From the NCBI GenBank assembly GCA_016165875.1, contig JABBOT010000004.1, forward strand, positions 9,834,889 through 9,898,888: a stretch of DNA of 64,000 nucleotides, in the 5' to 3' direction. Within the stretch, counting starts at the first letter, position 1, and every line of letters begins with the position of its first letter. The translations under genes and the position numbers were made by a program. The notes beneath the pieces were generated by a model. That model was given only the letters and a program-made list of their open reading frames with translations, did no database searches and was not told the origin of the DNA. Positions 27,760 to 40,533 of the stretch are shown one piece after another. This DNA is from Acanthopleura granulata (Eukaryota; Mollusca; Polyplacophora; Chitonida; Chitonidae).

Positions 27760-28865
27760 CCGAGCGTTGTCATGGTTACAATCGTGTACCAGAAAGCATC
27801 AGGAATACTGGTAAACCTGGTCTTGGGCACATTTTTCTCTGCATAAAACATAACTGTAGCAAAAATAATGATAGCCATTGTAAGTGAGAACAGAAGAAAG
27901 CCTAGTTCGCTGGCGCAGCTCTTTAGAGTGTAACCCAGAATTCTTAATCCTTGCGAATGCCTGGAAAATTTGAAGATCCTAAAGACTCTGAATACTCGTA
28001 GTGTTACAAATGCTCCACTCACGTCTTTGTTGTCTGTGATGATCAAACCAATATAGTAGGGTAAAATGGCGACCACATCAATGATACTCATGACACTGCG
28101 GACAAACTTACATCGGTCTGGCGCAGCAAATAGACGCAACAGGTATTCAGCGGTAAAAATCATAACACAGGCGGTATCCAAGCAAAAGAAAGCCAGTTCG
28201 TAGCGTTCCCCGCACGGTGGATTTGAGTTCGTACCTGGAAGAAGACCACATGGAACTGTTTCTACAACATTGGCTATCACCGATACGGCAATAAAAAATC
28301 CAGTCACGTAATAGAATACCAGTGCGGCCGTGCTTGTGTGAGGGTTTTCAAAAGCCCTCCACATTTTTTGTCGTAGATTAGTGGCCGCCAAATGATCGCC
28401 ATTTTCTGACCCTTTGTCGTCCAGTAGTCTTTCGCTGTTTTCTCTTTTTCTGTCGCGGTAGTCCTCGTAACAACAGTCCCCAATGAGGTCCGGCATAATA
28501 CCGAAAAAGGCCAATTCCTCGTCATACGCGCTAAGGCATTCATGTTTAGGGTAGTGCAACTTTCCAGTTCTGTAGTAATTCAACACGTGTCGGAAAAGAT
28601 CAGGGTCTCTGTCAAAAAAGTATTCCTCAGTTTCCTCGTCATAGAAAAATTCTCTTTCGTTGGAACCCAGAAGGGTTTCGGGAAACTTTTCCAGAGTCGT
28701 TCTCCATGTCTCGAAGCGCCTTCCGCTGACGTTTATGAGAAACCGGTCGTCGCCTCTCCTCTGATCCTGGCCGACGCGGGGCTGGGGGAACGGGGTGTGG
28801 GCAACAGGCACCCAACCGATGGCAGAAGCCCTGGCAAACGGTAGCCAAGCAGCCACAGAAGCCAT
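27760..28865 (-). CDS. KCND-like (Shal/Kv4): Shal/Kv4 voltage-gated K+ channel, first coding exon (partial)
   Basis: This exon encodes 369 residues of a Kv4 channel, the subunit of rapidly inactivating A-type potassium current in the somatodendritic membrane. Residues 1-30 carry the Kv4 N terminus ([18 protein letters not shown]), which in this family acts in inactivation and KChIP binding. Residues 41-140 are the T1 domain, with the zinc motif HX5CX20CC at H104, C110, C131 and C132. S1 is about 181-201, S2 222-245, S3 256-276, S4 286-305 (R290, R293, R296, K299, R302), S5 320-341 and the pore helix 355-367. It ends at MTTLG, the first half of the selectivity filter; YGD must come from the next exon. 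The start is the ATG at 28865-28863: it matches the family N terminus, has a strong context (A at -3, G at +4), and an in-frame TAG lies 57 nt upstream (28922-28920) with no ATG between. The open frame extends four codons further to a GTG, which is not the start. Family assignment is near certain; the Kv4 paralogue type does not apply outside vertebrates. Confidence 0.97.
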
Positions 28866-28934
28866 GGTGTTGACCACTGGTTCCTTCAGCTTTGACTTGG
28901 GTTGATTATGCCGTGACCACTACACCAGACAAGC
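28866..28934 (-). other. Probable Kv4 5' UTR next to the start codon
   Basis: The minus-strand sequence just upstream of the Kv4 ATG has an in-frame TAG at 28922-28920 and no intervening ATG, so it is untranslated leader. A moderate acceptor-like site, a mixed pyrimidine-rich stretch ending ccactaccag with its AG at 28936-28935, would make the exon begin at 28934. This is a guess from the sequence alone. The transcription start could equally be further upstream with no intron here. I see no convincing TATA box. Confidence 0.4.
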
Positions 28935-28936
28935 CT

Positions 28937-31900
28937 GGTAGTGGAGACAGCCCGACAGCAAAGTTACCTTAACAGGAAAAACGATCGGACGTTAGGTCAT
29001 CTAAATAGTCTCACTCTGGGATAGTTTCACCTTGATTTCACCCGTTTAATACTATGTCATTGTGGGACAAAAAAGGTCGACTTACATAGACACAAGGTCA
29101 TATGTTCCTGTTTCAAACAGGACTGGCACAGGCAGGTCAGATGTAGTTGTCGTTTGACTACCCCTTCAAGGTAAACAAATCGGGATTCGCTCAACTTGAA
29201 AACTTGGCTTCCTACCTATGAATACGCAACATGTTACGGTCAGTTACTAGTGAGAACAAGAAAGTGTTAACCAGACTAATATCAAGGATATCCAGAGACC
29301 CTTCTGTATTGTGTAACATGCATCTACCTGATTATCGTGGGTATGCTAAGGCTTACTTGTATCCAGCCAACTTGACCGCTTTTACCGTTTTATCAACGGT
29401 GTAAGGTATCTTGAGATCTGCTGGTGCACGGCCTGGTGAAACGCTACTCCACTGATGCCGAGAAAGCCGGCGTAATATTCCACACACACTTCGGCATTAA
29501 ATCTGGCCAGATAGCCAACAAAATTGTTTCCAGACAGAAGAGATCACTCGGCAGGAACCCACGAAAACCACGTTTGCCGACACCTTTCTCTTGGGTTTTG
29601 CTTCAAACGGCAAACCGGTGGCAGCTGCAAATGTTCTCCGAGCTACGCTCCTCCATTGCAGCACCGCCATCCATCAGCAGACTGCCGAACTGGGCTCCAG
29701 GCAAACACGTATTGATCACCAATGTGGTATTCAAGTCCAGTGCGGCCCTTGCATCCCTAAAATGTCCGTATGGCTGTTGTACGTACACATGTAGATGTGG
29801 TACTCTTCGGCATTTGTTCTGAGCCAGATTGGTACATGCTATTGCCTGCCTAAAGCGTGGCGAAGCTCAGCGACACCTACGATCTCCGACTCTCGCACGC
29901 ATGTAACCTACTCTGCTAGCTGCTGGCCTGCCATTTACATAATTATCCACCCAGCCTCACTATGTCGTCGATATAGGTCTATATAACACATGTTGTTCGC
30001 TATGAAAGCATTGAGGCTAGTCTAACACAAACAGGGCTTCAGTCACCGTACATTTGCCTGTTTCTCTTACTTTACAGGCCTCTAGCATAAACAATCGCCT
30101 TCCAGTATAAGCAGCCTATTTTACAGCAATTTGTGGAGTACGTCATGGCGTAGATTCAGACTCGATTTCGATCTGCAATATTCGAATCGGGCCAGAAAAT
30201 GGAGTGGATGCCAGCTTGTCAGTGGTCATGTATAGCAATTCTATGCGTTAATTTTATCATTGAAAGCCCTGCCTACCGTCTGTGTTACATGGACTTGACA
30301 AAGGGACTACATCCGAGAAAAAATCGATAAGTGAAGGTATAAAATAATTACCACTATCCGACCTCCATAGCGAGTGAATGGGGCAAACTGAAGGCAGGGA
30401 TCAACCGCCATCTAGAATGAGGTGATCGGCTCACGAGTCAATCTCCCGCCATCAATGGCTGGGAACAAAATTCTCTCGCTTTTCTGTTGAAGTCGTAAAA
30501 TTCAACAATGGTTTATCAAGCTGAAGATGGAGTTGTGTTTGAAAGAACATTACCACGCTAGGGCGCGAGGATCCCAATGTAAACTACTACTATGTAATTG
30601 ATGGCTGGGTCAACCACCCAAATCTTGACTTGAGACAGATAGGGTGATTGTGGCCTATACGTGTGTGATGGGGAGAGAGCTCCAGCAAAACAACAACCTC
30701 CATCCACTGATCTGGAGACCGATCACATGTATTACCTGCACGAATTGGGATGGGGATGGAAGATGCGAGGGGTGGGGGAATACAGGTGTGAGTTAATTTG
30801 TTCGTGGGCATACGTGCGGCGATCGCTGGTAACATGTTGCACCTGGAAACACTGGTCAGCTGATGCGTATGCATGAGTGAGCACTGAACGTGTGAGAGGG
30901 TTACATTCTCCCGGAGGGGTGTGATGGGGGGGGGGAGGTTAGTGTATACAGCACCTAAATAATTAATCTTAGGTATGTATGTTTATGATTGACTTTTTTT
31001 AACAATCCGGAAAGGGCCTGCTGTAAAGCGGCGTTTATTCCATTGTTGACCAGTAGCGCTGCAAGCGGCATAAACAATAGTAGCGGCTTCAATTCGGATC
31101 TGAATCACATTTCCAAGAGATTTCATCCCACTATACCTGGGTTCCTTCCCCACGAAAAAACATTTGGAGCAAGGATGTACATGCAGGTGTCCTGAAGTAA
31201 ACGATAACTTCTCCAATAGATGTCTGAATACTCTGTATTTACTCTTTGAAACATAATTTTAGTAAAGTCATGTACATTATCTCCGACAGAATAATATGAA
31301 TAATCCATAAGCATACTGAATTGAATATTTATGTTGTTTAATGTATCCGGGAACTGAAAAATTTTGTCATAAAAGACAATATTCGCTGTATCATTTTGAA
31401 CATGGGGTCAGGGCCTCCCCAAAACAAGTCGGTCTCCAGTCGACTTTTATCCAACATGTATTTCTTGCAGTTGCCTAAGCAAGAGAATGCTACAATAAAT
31501 AGAACCGTACATGCAGTCCGATATACTTCCCCCGCCAGATTAAATACGAAATCATAGAAACTGCATATTGTTCCAGTAAAATGGGCTATACGAACAGACA
31601 TTGCATTCCATGGACAAATCAATATATCGTCTTTACAAATGATCGTTCTGTTAACACAACAGAAAAAAATCTGCTTTAAAGAATGTAATTTGTGAAATGT
31701 TCCACAGATATTCTGTTAAGTCAACAATATAATTTGTATAATAGTAACAGAACAATACGCTGAGTGTTGCTTGAAATCATTTGATCTGTCTTACTTGCAG
31801 AACAGCACCGGAGAGAAAGTTACATTATTACGAACATTTTCTCAAAGCCATATAGGAAATAATCAATCTAAGTGTATGAACATATACATTGGATGAAAAA

Positions 31901-33774
31901 CCGAATCTTCGGCCACATGCCGCTTTATAAGCCATAAAATACCGCCCATGGTATTATTATATGTATGTTGTATGTTGTTTTTTTTAAGCCTGCTTCTTAA
32001 GATCGTGCTGGATTTTGAAAATTTTGAATACACTTGTTTCATGTACGAATATTTCATGAAAACTTGAAAATGCCTAATTTGAATACTGTATTTTTTTTTT
32101 CTGAACAAGGTTTACTTATCTAAGGTTATATTTCTAACATAACGATATGTGGACGATAAACTGTTGCGAAAAGGGTGTTCAAAATGTGTTGAACCTTTAA
32201 CTTTCTATATCAGCAGTTTAATACTGAAACTAAACGAGCTATGACATAATCCAGTTGCATTGTATTCATGTTATTGTGTATATATGTGTTAAATGCGATT
32301 ATCCAAATTCTGCTTAAGCCATGGTGCTGGGAGCAGGGGGCAGGGGGAGGCGTGTAAGTTTAAAATTAAACACTTACAAAAACAGTTAGAATAAAACCCT
32401 AAGAGGTGAATTGACAAGAGGCCGGATTTCACAGGTAACGTGTGACCATTTGCCAATTATTACACTGTTGTCGCTGCTCTACTTTTACGCCTTGTTGTAG
32501 TCTTTTATATTACAAGTATGTTGTCTGGGTTTTATCGCAGAAAAAATTATCTTTCCTGTTCGAAAGAGTTATGGTCAGTGCTTTTCCTACAGGATACCAT
32601 TCTCTCATTATGTGTTTAGCCTAAAACGTTATGAGCTTACCCGATAGAAAGCTTAGTGCTATAAAAATGCTAAAAGTTGCTAAAAATGCTATTGCTCCGC
32701 TCCAATGTAGGTATATGTATAGAAAGTACAGACATGTCCTGTAGTTAGAAAAGGGTTTGAGAATGAATGCTAATATTTCGTGTTGTGATGATCAGTACAT
32801 ACATGTAGTTGATACGATAATGCCGGGGATCGTGAAAGGCAAGTGAGATAAGAAAGAGGCGATAACAAAATGAAAACTTAGACGAGAAGAACATTTTGAA
32901 AATGCAGTTATGAAAGTTTCCCTTTAAAAAATCCTGAGAAGTACGAAGGTTATTTCAGGCAATTGAATAAAAGCGATGGCGAGTTAAAAAGAGCGGATCG
33001 ACGTTTCAGGAGAAAATATTTTACGTATCATTACCTTTTAGATTATTCCAAAACTGTCGATATGATTTACTTTACATTTGTATATTTTACCGCATTTCGA
33101 CAAGTTTCTTTCCATCATTATTTATTTATTTATTGTAATCTAAAACAGTTGAGGTTTGTGAGTGGAGAAAACTGGAGAGAGCCTGTAGAGCACTCTCGCG
33201 CTTCTATAGGTGCGCAACAAATTCCATTGTCTTTAATTACGTGTGGTACATTTTTAGTCTGACATTTGAGACAAATTTGTACCTTTGGCAAACCCCAAGT
33301 TCACTTCGATTGCATTATTACCCTTTTTTCAGGAGATATTCTTCTTTATTTCACTGTATAGTGTCTTGTCTCGGAGTTGGAAATATACAACACGCGGGAT
33401 GAACAATCACCTAAATGCAGTTAATCCTATAACCATATACATCTCATGGGCAATCAAGCAAGTTAAGGACAGATCGGTAATGGCAGACAAGGCCGTCTAA
33501 AGATTTGGTTACCCAACTATTTTGGCATCGATCCAATTCTCCAGTTAAATTAACTAAAGGCCGTCATTGTAATATACTGTGTCATATGTATCACACATCG
33601 GGTTGGCTCACCAAATGGCTTAGAGCATTATCGCAAATGAGTGTATCTTGACGTTCTATGACATATTGACTGTATAATTACTGGATTAGACGTTGTGGAA
33701 GCTGCATGCCGTTGTGGATCCAGCATCTATAATAAAGTACATATTGTTTGATTTGCAAGTGCTTTCTAAGTTTA
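28937..33774. other. Non-coding DNA upstream of the Kv4 start
   Basis: This should hold the Kv4 promoter and any 5' UTR exons, but none can be fixed from sequence alone. Part of it, 29424-29822, is open in several frames (longest 132 residues on the plus strand) and slightly richer in GC; the peptides resemble nothing I know. A G-run of ten lies near 30924-30938, and a G-rich patch near 32329-32350. Confidence 0.5.
32404..32456 (+). repeat. Dispersed repeat, copy A
   Basis: About 53 bases (aggtgaattgacaagag ... tgaccatttgccaa) resemble 33957-34009 at roughly three quarters of positions. The two copies are 1.5 kb apart in the same orientation. No tail, boundary or coding content identifies the element. 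Confidence 0.5.
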
Positions 33775-33930
33775 TTTTCATGACGTTTGACGGGTAGATG
33801 TGCTCTGAGTTTTGTTTTTCACGGCGCCTTACTTGTAGATGTTCTGTGGGTTTGCTTTTGGGGTTTCACTTTCATGACGTCTGTCATGTAAATGTGCCCT
33901 GGGTTTGTTTTTCGTGGCGTCTAACGTGAA
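33775..33930. repeat. Degenerate 40-bp tandem repeat, about 3.5 copies
   Basis: Units of the form ttttcatgacgtttgacggg ... gtgctctgagttttg begin near 33775, 33815, 33855 and 33908. The third unit carries an extra 13 or so bases. Divergence is high, so the array is old. Confidence 0.7.
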
Positions 33931-33956
33931 AACCCATCTGAATAAACCTCTAACTC

Positions 33957-34009
33957 AGGTAAAATGACAAGAGATCCGATGTCGCCGGTTGCCTTTGACC
34001 ATTTGCCAA
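33957..34009 (+). repeat. Dispersed repeat, copy B
   Basis: Second copy of the 53-base element at 32404-32456 (aggtaaaatgacaagag ... tgaccatttgccaa). It begins just after the 40-bp tandem repeat ends. Confidence 0.5.
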
Positions 34010-34472
34010 CAGCCACACGCCATGACTTTACTCTTTATGCTATAGTTTTATAATTACATAAACCAGGATCATGATGGTGGACTAAGCATATCCGAGGACT
34101 ACTACATTTGCACTATTTACATGTGAAGGTTTAATGTTTTAAATGAGAACAAAGCAATTTGAGGGACAAGTGACATCAATAGTAAATTTCAGTTAACATC
34201 ACATAGATATATTTAGATATGGTTCACTTCTATTTTCTGTGTGTACTTTGTATACCTTGCATGCGTAATTTGTACATGTAGGTACATGTAGCTACTACAC
34301 GTAGTCGCAATGAATGTTTTGTAATCACTTCAATGATATGCATTACGACTGATAAACGTATGCTGTCTTGTGCCGATAGAATAGTATAACTTGTTTGACT
34401 AGCCTATTTGTTAAATTTCGCACGCCAAGGCTTTAAATCACACTTTTCAACTTTTCAGTCATATGACCAGGA

Positions 34473-34785
34473 GAAGTCCTTACTATGTATATATACTTTG
34501 TCTTCTTATGACAAGGTTAGTCCGTGCCACCAAAGTGCTATCGCCACTGGGACATCATGCCGGAGAAACCAGGCATGCCCCCCTCCCCCCTCCTCCGTGT
34601 CACATTATACTGACACAGGGTCGACCGGCCCTGTTTCCTTGCTCTAGCGTCTCAGTGTTGAGCGAAGCAGTCCCAAGCGCCAAGTTTAAAGTCATTGGTA
34701 TGACCCGACCAGGAATGATCCCAATTCTCCCGACCTCGAGGGAGATCCTCTAACCACCCTGCCACCGATGTGGTCTCGGGTAGAG
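34473..34785 (-). mobile_element. tRNA-derived SINE, minus orientation
   Basis: Read on the minus strand, the element begins with a tRNA-like head. The A-box-like stretch is tggcagggtggttagagg, and the B-box-like stretch is a degenerate form of ggttcaattcc (gggatcattcctggtcgg). A non-tRNA body of about 200 bases follows, ending near ataagaagacaaagtatata. The type is distinct from the SINE at 48619. Substitutions in the B box suggest it is inactive. Exact ends and target-site duplication could not be fixed. Confidence 0.7.
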
Positions 34786-37700
34786 ATTATGGCTTTTAGT
34801 CCATTGATTTGGTATGACTATGACCTCTTGTTATGTTTCTTTGCTTTGCTGTGACTCTGGTTTGTGTCACTTACAAAGATGTGTTTGTAATCTTAGCTTG
34901 TAACAATTTACACATCTGTATATATTGTTATCTAATTAATGGCATTATTATTTGTCTCGTTTATAAACGACAGAAGAATAATTTTTTGTCTGCATAGGTG
35001 TAGATGTCGTTTTATTCAGTAATTTATTGTCCTCGCACCTAATCATATTCAATTCAACTCTGCCCATAAAAGCCATACATGCACCTGGCAATCGTTGTGC
35101 TGTAAATGCGGCGTGATGGAATACCGCGTAACCAAAAGTAACGCAAAGCGCATTCATAATGTATGACTCGTCCTATTCGTGTGGTTGTATTCTCTAATAT
35201 TCAAATAAAGTGTGTAGATGATGTATGGAAGACTTCTGGTCCTGCATATTTAAATTCACGTTCCCGGGACAAAATACCGCCCAGCAATACAGTGCATTAA
35301 ATGTAGGAAAACTCGGAGGAAGGGAGATAAAGAGTGACACTGGAACATAACGACAGTAAATGCCGAGGTAAAAAATGCATTTTGTAGCGAAACGTGCGAA
35401 GAGAGTGTCACTTTATTTCACATAGCCTGTGTACGCGGAACGTTAAAACTGTTCGAAATGGTCGGCGTTACGATTAGAACCTATCCAACACTCACGAATT
35501 AGTGACGTTAATGTGCCTAGAATCCGTGCAAATATGTTTGACTACAGAACTCTTTCTGATAGTTCCAACAGTAGTTTGACATGTGTCGGTGATCATCCTT
35601 TTGCTTTTTTCTCATGTCTCCATGGCGAAATATAACTGTAACCCAGTGGAAAATCGTGCCCAGCAGTAATTATTCGGTCAACCAATCGGTCATTCTGTGG
35701 TAATATAGCGTGCTCGTTTACATGTTTGGACGATAACTTCTACGATTTCTACGGACATTTTTTATGTGACAAGTTCGTGTAGGCGTCTGTCCTAATGCAG
35801 ATACATTGAAGTTCTTTTTTCAGTAGCCTAGAATGGTTTAATCCTCTTGCATATGAATGTTATGCAGATTAGGTGATTATTTTCATGGAGTAAATATTGC
35901 TTAGGCAATGTTCCAGAGAGCAACAGACGGTTGATGTTAGTTTTTGTATCGTTGTATGAGAACTTCAGGATCTGTGTCAACGTCGCGTCCAGTGCTAGAA
36001 AACGCTGGTGCTTCGTAGAGACCGGGGGATTCGCAAGTCACAAAAGGTTGCAGGCCAAGGAAATGCCTTTTTTCCAGTATCACTGTAGAACCCTAATCTA
36101 TTATTTGAAAGATGTGCCAGTGACGTCATCGCTTCTGTCCAGGACTGCTGATCGATCGGAAGGAGTCACGAGAAAAAAGCAGGAATGAGCTGAACAATTG
36201 TAATGCATAATGCATCTCTGGTTTTGATCTCACTAAGGCACCTCCGCCTGTTTCCTAAAAACACTTCCACGACATCGTCACCATTAAATCAAAATGGAAT
36301 AATCGGGCGGAAACTTATCGTCATGGCGTCAGCGTTGGGGGTCCCGACTGCACGTCTGGTCAATTGAACGATGGAACCGTTCCCATGCATCGTACGTACA
36401 ATGTAGCAATATCCCGGCAAAGATCAGACCACCAGACCACAGCCAGTATCTCTTTATGTTCATTTATCTCCATACCAAAGATTACTTCAAAGCCCGTGTA
36501 GAAAGGCTAGTGGGGCTGACTGACTGTCACAAGCCAAACGGTGGTCAATAGTTTTATTGTAAGCCTGATTGGAACAGCACTGTGATCACTCTGAGCACTG
36601 TGCATGCGAGCGATCACTTGAGCTCCACAGACGGCTTTGATAAATGGTCAAACACCTTGCTGGGTAATATCCGCATTGTCATATAAATGACAGTAGACAA
36701 TAAGCCTATTAATGATATAAATAATTTGCAACCGTGGTATCAAGCACAGGAGGCTGTGATCATAGTTCTTGAAAGCTAAATTTGTCGTGTGTACATCTAA
36801 AAAACACGAGAGGACTAGTATTGAAAGCTGATACATATCATTGTGGCGATCTACATTTCTGCACAGTTGTTTGTAGGGATTACATTTGTTGTTCAACACC
36901 ACACTCGAGCATTTACCGACGAGCATTGAGAGACGAACATTCCCAAATGTGATCTTCAAATCTCGACGGCATACTAAGTAGAAGACAAGTGATTACAGGC
37001 TTCGCAGATGACCACATAAGTATCGTCAACGGCGTGTTTGTCACCAAAAATCCCCAAAAGCTTGGGGTCGTATTTAGTGTGATGGAATAAATCAATTATT
37101 AAATTCTACTGGAAGTGGAAACACTGGTGCTAGATTTTAACTGTAAAGTACAAAATGTTACATTGGCTGATTTGGTCGATGTCAAGAGTGACTGTGTGTC
37201 GGAATGTCATTCTTTAGGGGATCAGGCAACCATGGCTAGAATCAAATGAGTTATAGTGTGTTGGAATTAAACCACGCATTTGTTCCCAGGCACGACGGAT
37301 TTATTTGAAATAAATTCCGACCATTTTCGATATATGTTAAAATAAAGTGCATTAATTTTCATGGGTGGACTGTGATATGTGATAACGGTCTTTTAACATG
37401 TTTCAAAGCTTCAAAATTATGCGTACATCGCAATGTTAAGATGTATCCGATTTCATCTGAAGCCCTCCAAAAAACGACATGTCATACCTCCATTGCCCAA
37501 TGTGTTGAGTGACCTCTTCATTCTGAAGAATGAGTCAATACTGATAAATCGTTGCAAGTCATTCAGTGAAATTTTTGTTGATATATGTCTAGTTCACTGT
37601 TAGTTTCAGAGCGATAGATCGTTTGGCTCAAATGTACTCGTTGGGTTAGACAAGTGTTTGCAAGAATGTAGGTGGTATGTATCCAGGAGCACAATTTCAA

Positions 37701-39177
37701 AAAAACATCCCTCGCTGCAATTGTGTTCACCTTGCACAAAGCGAAGTAAAACTGCTTTAGTTTGAAGTCCATTGGCGAATCCCTTTTCGGCCCATCTGGA
37801 AGAAGTCTTGCCTCATTTGCGAATGTTGTATAGGTATGGGGAGAACCAAATTAATTTTAAACTTCTGATGTTTGTCTGATGTGAAATAGTTTTCTTGATA
37901 TTTGGAAATGAGACGTATCTGCCAAAGAAATTACTTTTTTATTATGAAAAAGCCTCCGAAACGGGAAACAAACGGCTTAGTGCTGGAAGGCCTTGCCATA
38001 TTTCAGAGGTTCTGTGGTCGTCTTTGCTGCGGAAAGAAGAATGTCCGCAAGATTAAGCATTGGCAGAAAATCGTTACGGGCCATGTAAAAAAACTCGTAT
38101 ATTACGTGGGATTGTAGGGGGCGAAGTTGAATAACACGTTCGTGGATCCTTTGATGTTAACCGACAAGACAGACTCAAGACATGTGTCTATTACATCATC
38201 ATTACTGCATGGGGATAAGTAAGGGAGATGATACAATGGAAACCCGCAAAGGGTTCATCATAATACATCAGTCTGTACACTGTAATTTCGCATATATTCT
38301 TTGCGTATCATACTGCGCTTTACTGGTGACGCATTTTCTACGACTATGATGACCAGCGTCAGGTTGAACCGAGGTGATGGTTCAGCAATGAATTGGACGT
38401 GTGAAAACTGAAAACCTCATTTAAATTCTGCAAAGTATACTTTCCTTGAAATTTAACAAGGCTACATGTACATCTTGTATAAAAGTATTCTTGCATCAAT
38501 GCATGTTGTTCCTATGGGATTGGGCTTGAGCCGTTATCTTGAAATTGCATGAAGCCACATTGTGGGAATTGTGAACGCTCAATGATGAAAACGAGGCTCA
38601 CATTTTTCGTAGAGATGTTTTAGTTAAAAGTGTTTACCAATGTTTTTACCAGTGTTTACTAATGAAGCAATCACACAATACGTTGCAAACTGGTTATTAT
38701 TAGGATTCGAACCACATGTATGTTTAGTTGTACAGGTATTGCATGCAAACTTGATACCTTGCCAATATGTTTTTGTCGCGTGACAACTGCATGCTGTGTG
38801 GAGTGAAACAAAACGATACCTACTGGCCTAGCCAAAACAAAAATGTTGTGTGAAGGATTTCCTTGATGCAGCCATATCATTAAAATTATCAACTTAAAAT
38901 ATTTCAGGCTATGAGTCAGCAGATGAAATGAAAATGAATAAAGATCTTTTTCAATTCACTATTGCGCATTTATAAGGGTTACATGGAAACCTTGGAGAGC
39001 TGTAAGGCTGGCTTACTCCCAGGTTAGTCCTACTGTTTACAAATGGGTTTTCCTTTAACTCATAATTAAAAGAAAAGGCAGCCCCATCGACCGAATTCGG
39101 TAAGCGTGTTAGCGCAAAACAATGGCCGTAGAGCCTATTGCCAAAGCGGTCGCTGTGAGCTAAGTGCTGCTCAAGTT
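34786..39177. other. Non-coding stretch
   Basis: No recognisable exon, repeat array or RNA gene. One canonical CRE-type palindrome TGACGTCA lies at 36121-36128. Short open frames on both strands show no family resemblance. Confidence 0.5.
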
Positions 39178-39287
39178 GGCTTCCTCTCCGGCCCTACATT
39201 TGAAGCATATTGTTGAAAGTCGTCCTATATAATTGGAATATGTTTGAGTAGGCCTGTGGCGTGAAACACCCATCAAATAAATAAAGC
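39178..39287 (+). mobile_element. Old SINE fragment (3' part)
   Basis: The end gtgaaacacccatcaaataaa, preceded by ggaatatgtttgagtaggcc, matches the tail of the SINE at 48619-48875 (gaaatattcttgagtacggc, then gtaaaacaccagtcaaataa) with about one change in five. ggcttcctctccggccctac upstream fits the middle of that or a related element. Confidence 0.7.
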
Positions 39288-40333
39288 AAGTAAGTATACA
39301 CCAAATATGTATATGTATATCGATAAAGTATCCCACGTAAAGTATAAAAAACACCTTTTTTTTATTATTTTGGTCCTGTTACTTTACCCAGATATCGCAG
39401 TTCACAGTAGGACTCGAGGCGCATATTTAGAAATCTTTCTTTGCTTTTTAACCATGTGTACCTAGCGTACGAATGACGTGACATCGTGCTTCCCATTTCT
39501 TCAAAATGTCTCCTGGCATCGGAGGAATTCCAAAATAGAGCTGCCAAGCCCGTGAAAAAAAATCTACTTACATCCCTTCCCAAATAACAGTTTATATTTT
39601 TCTTGTCTTCTTTTTAGATATAAGCTCAGTGTTCAACGCAAATGTGCACAAGACCAAAATATGTTGATAGTGACAGTCATTGAGCTTAGCCCTAAACACA
39701 AAATTTGCTTTATATTCAAATCTGGTCTGAAGTATTATTGCTCTTTTGAAAAACCCGGCTTTACATTGTACGTAAAGGACAAGTAATGTCCCAGTGGTTA
39801 GTCCATTTTCCAGAACAGTCGGGGCGGGCATCATGCAGTTCAAACATGTAGGTATACGTACTATAAATCGCCAAGCTTCTCAATCATTAAAGTTGTTTTC
39901 AAAGGCTACTGTATGTATACAGTTATCGTAAAATTGAAGTAAAAAATGGTTCGATTGTGTCCCCACAGGAATAAGCTGTTCTCCCCCAAAAAATGTTGCT
40001 ATATTGTTTTCAGTGGTGGTTGAAAAGGTTGAAGAATCAGGTTATATACTTTTGAGCACATGTCATCCGAGGCTGTGTGACTGTGATGCGTGGAGAGGCG
40101 TGCTGAGACAGGATGTGCCCCAGAAACGCCGACACGCGCCAAGTCAGCATACGAACACCTACTTTGTCAAACGCGCCAATTGGAATATGGCGTGTGTGCG
40201 GACTGCTGAATATTTCATATGTATTCCAGAGCTGTATCGTCCGCAGCAGAGCTCGGGCAGAGGTGTCTACGCTCCAGGGTTTGGTCTTGTACAGCGGAAG
40301 CTATAGAATCGTCTTATTGTGCTTTATGGATAT

Positions 40334-40354
40334 GGGGGTGGGGGTGGAGGGGGG
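40334..40354 (+). other. G-rich tract (possible G-quadruplex)
   Basis: Runs of G5, G5, G2 and G6 separated by single bases. One run is only two long, so a three-layer quadruplex is possible only with a bulge. It lies just left of a compound microsatellite. Confidence 0.5.
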
Positions 40355-40406
40355 CAATTTTTTGTGCCCCCCAAACCCATTGATTAAAAAGAACAAGAAA
40401 TAGATA

Positions 40407-40490
40407 AAAATAATAATAATAATAAAAAAAAAATCATTGACATGGATTAGCAGTACGTGTGTGTGTGTGTGTGTATGTATATACACAGAC

Positions 40491-40533
<43 letters not shown>

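Noticed and set aside
28866..28877. In-frame GTG four codons before the Kv4 ATG as start
   Set aside because: Animal genes start at ATG; the ATG at 28865 has a strong context and gives exactly the known Kv4 N terminus.
33116..33136. TTTA repeat as the tail of a minus-strand SINE
   Set aside because: The reverse complement of the conserved SINE end (gactggtgttttacgccg) does not follow it.
38690..38775. tRNA gene on the minus strand (ggttcgaatcc B-box match near 38703)
   Set aside because: No matching A box at the right distance and the T-arm stem does not pair; probably chance.
40004..40306. 100-residue plus-strand frame as an exon
   Set aside because: No family resemblance, overlaps another frame, and lies beside simple repeats.
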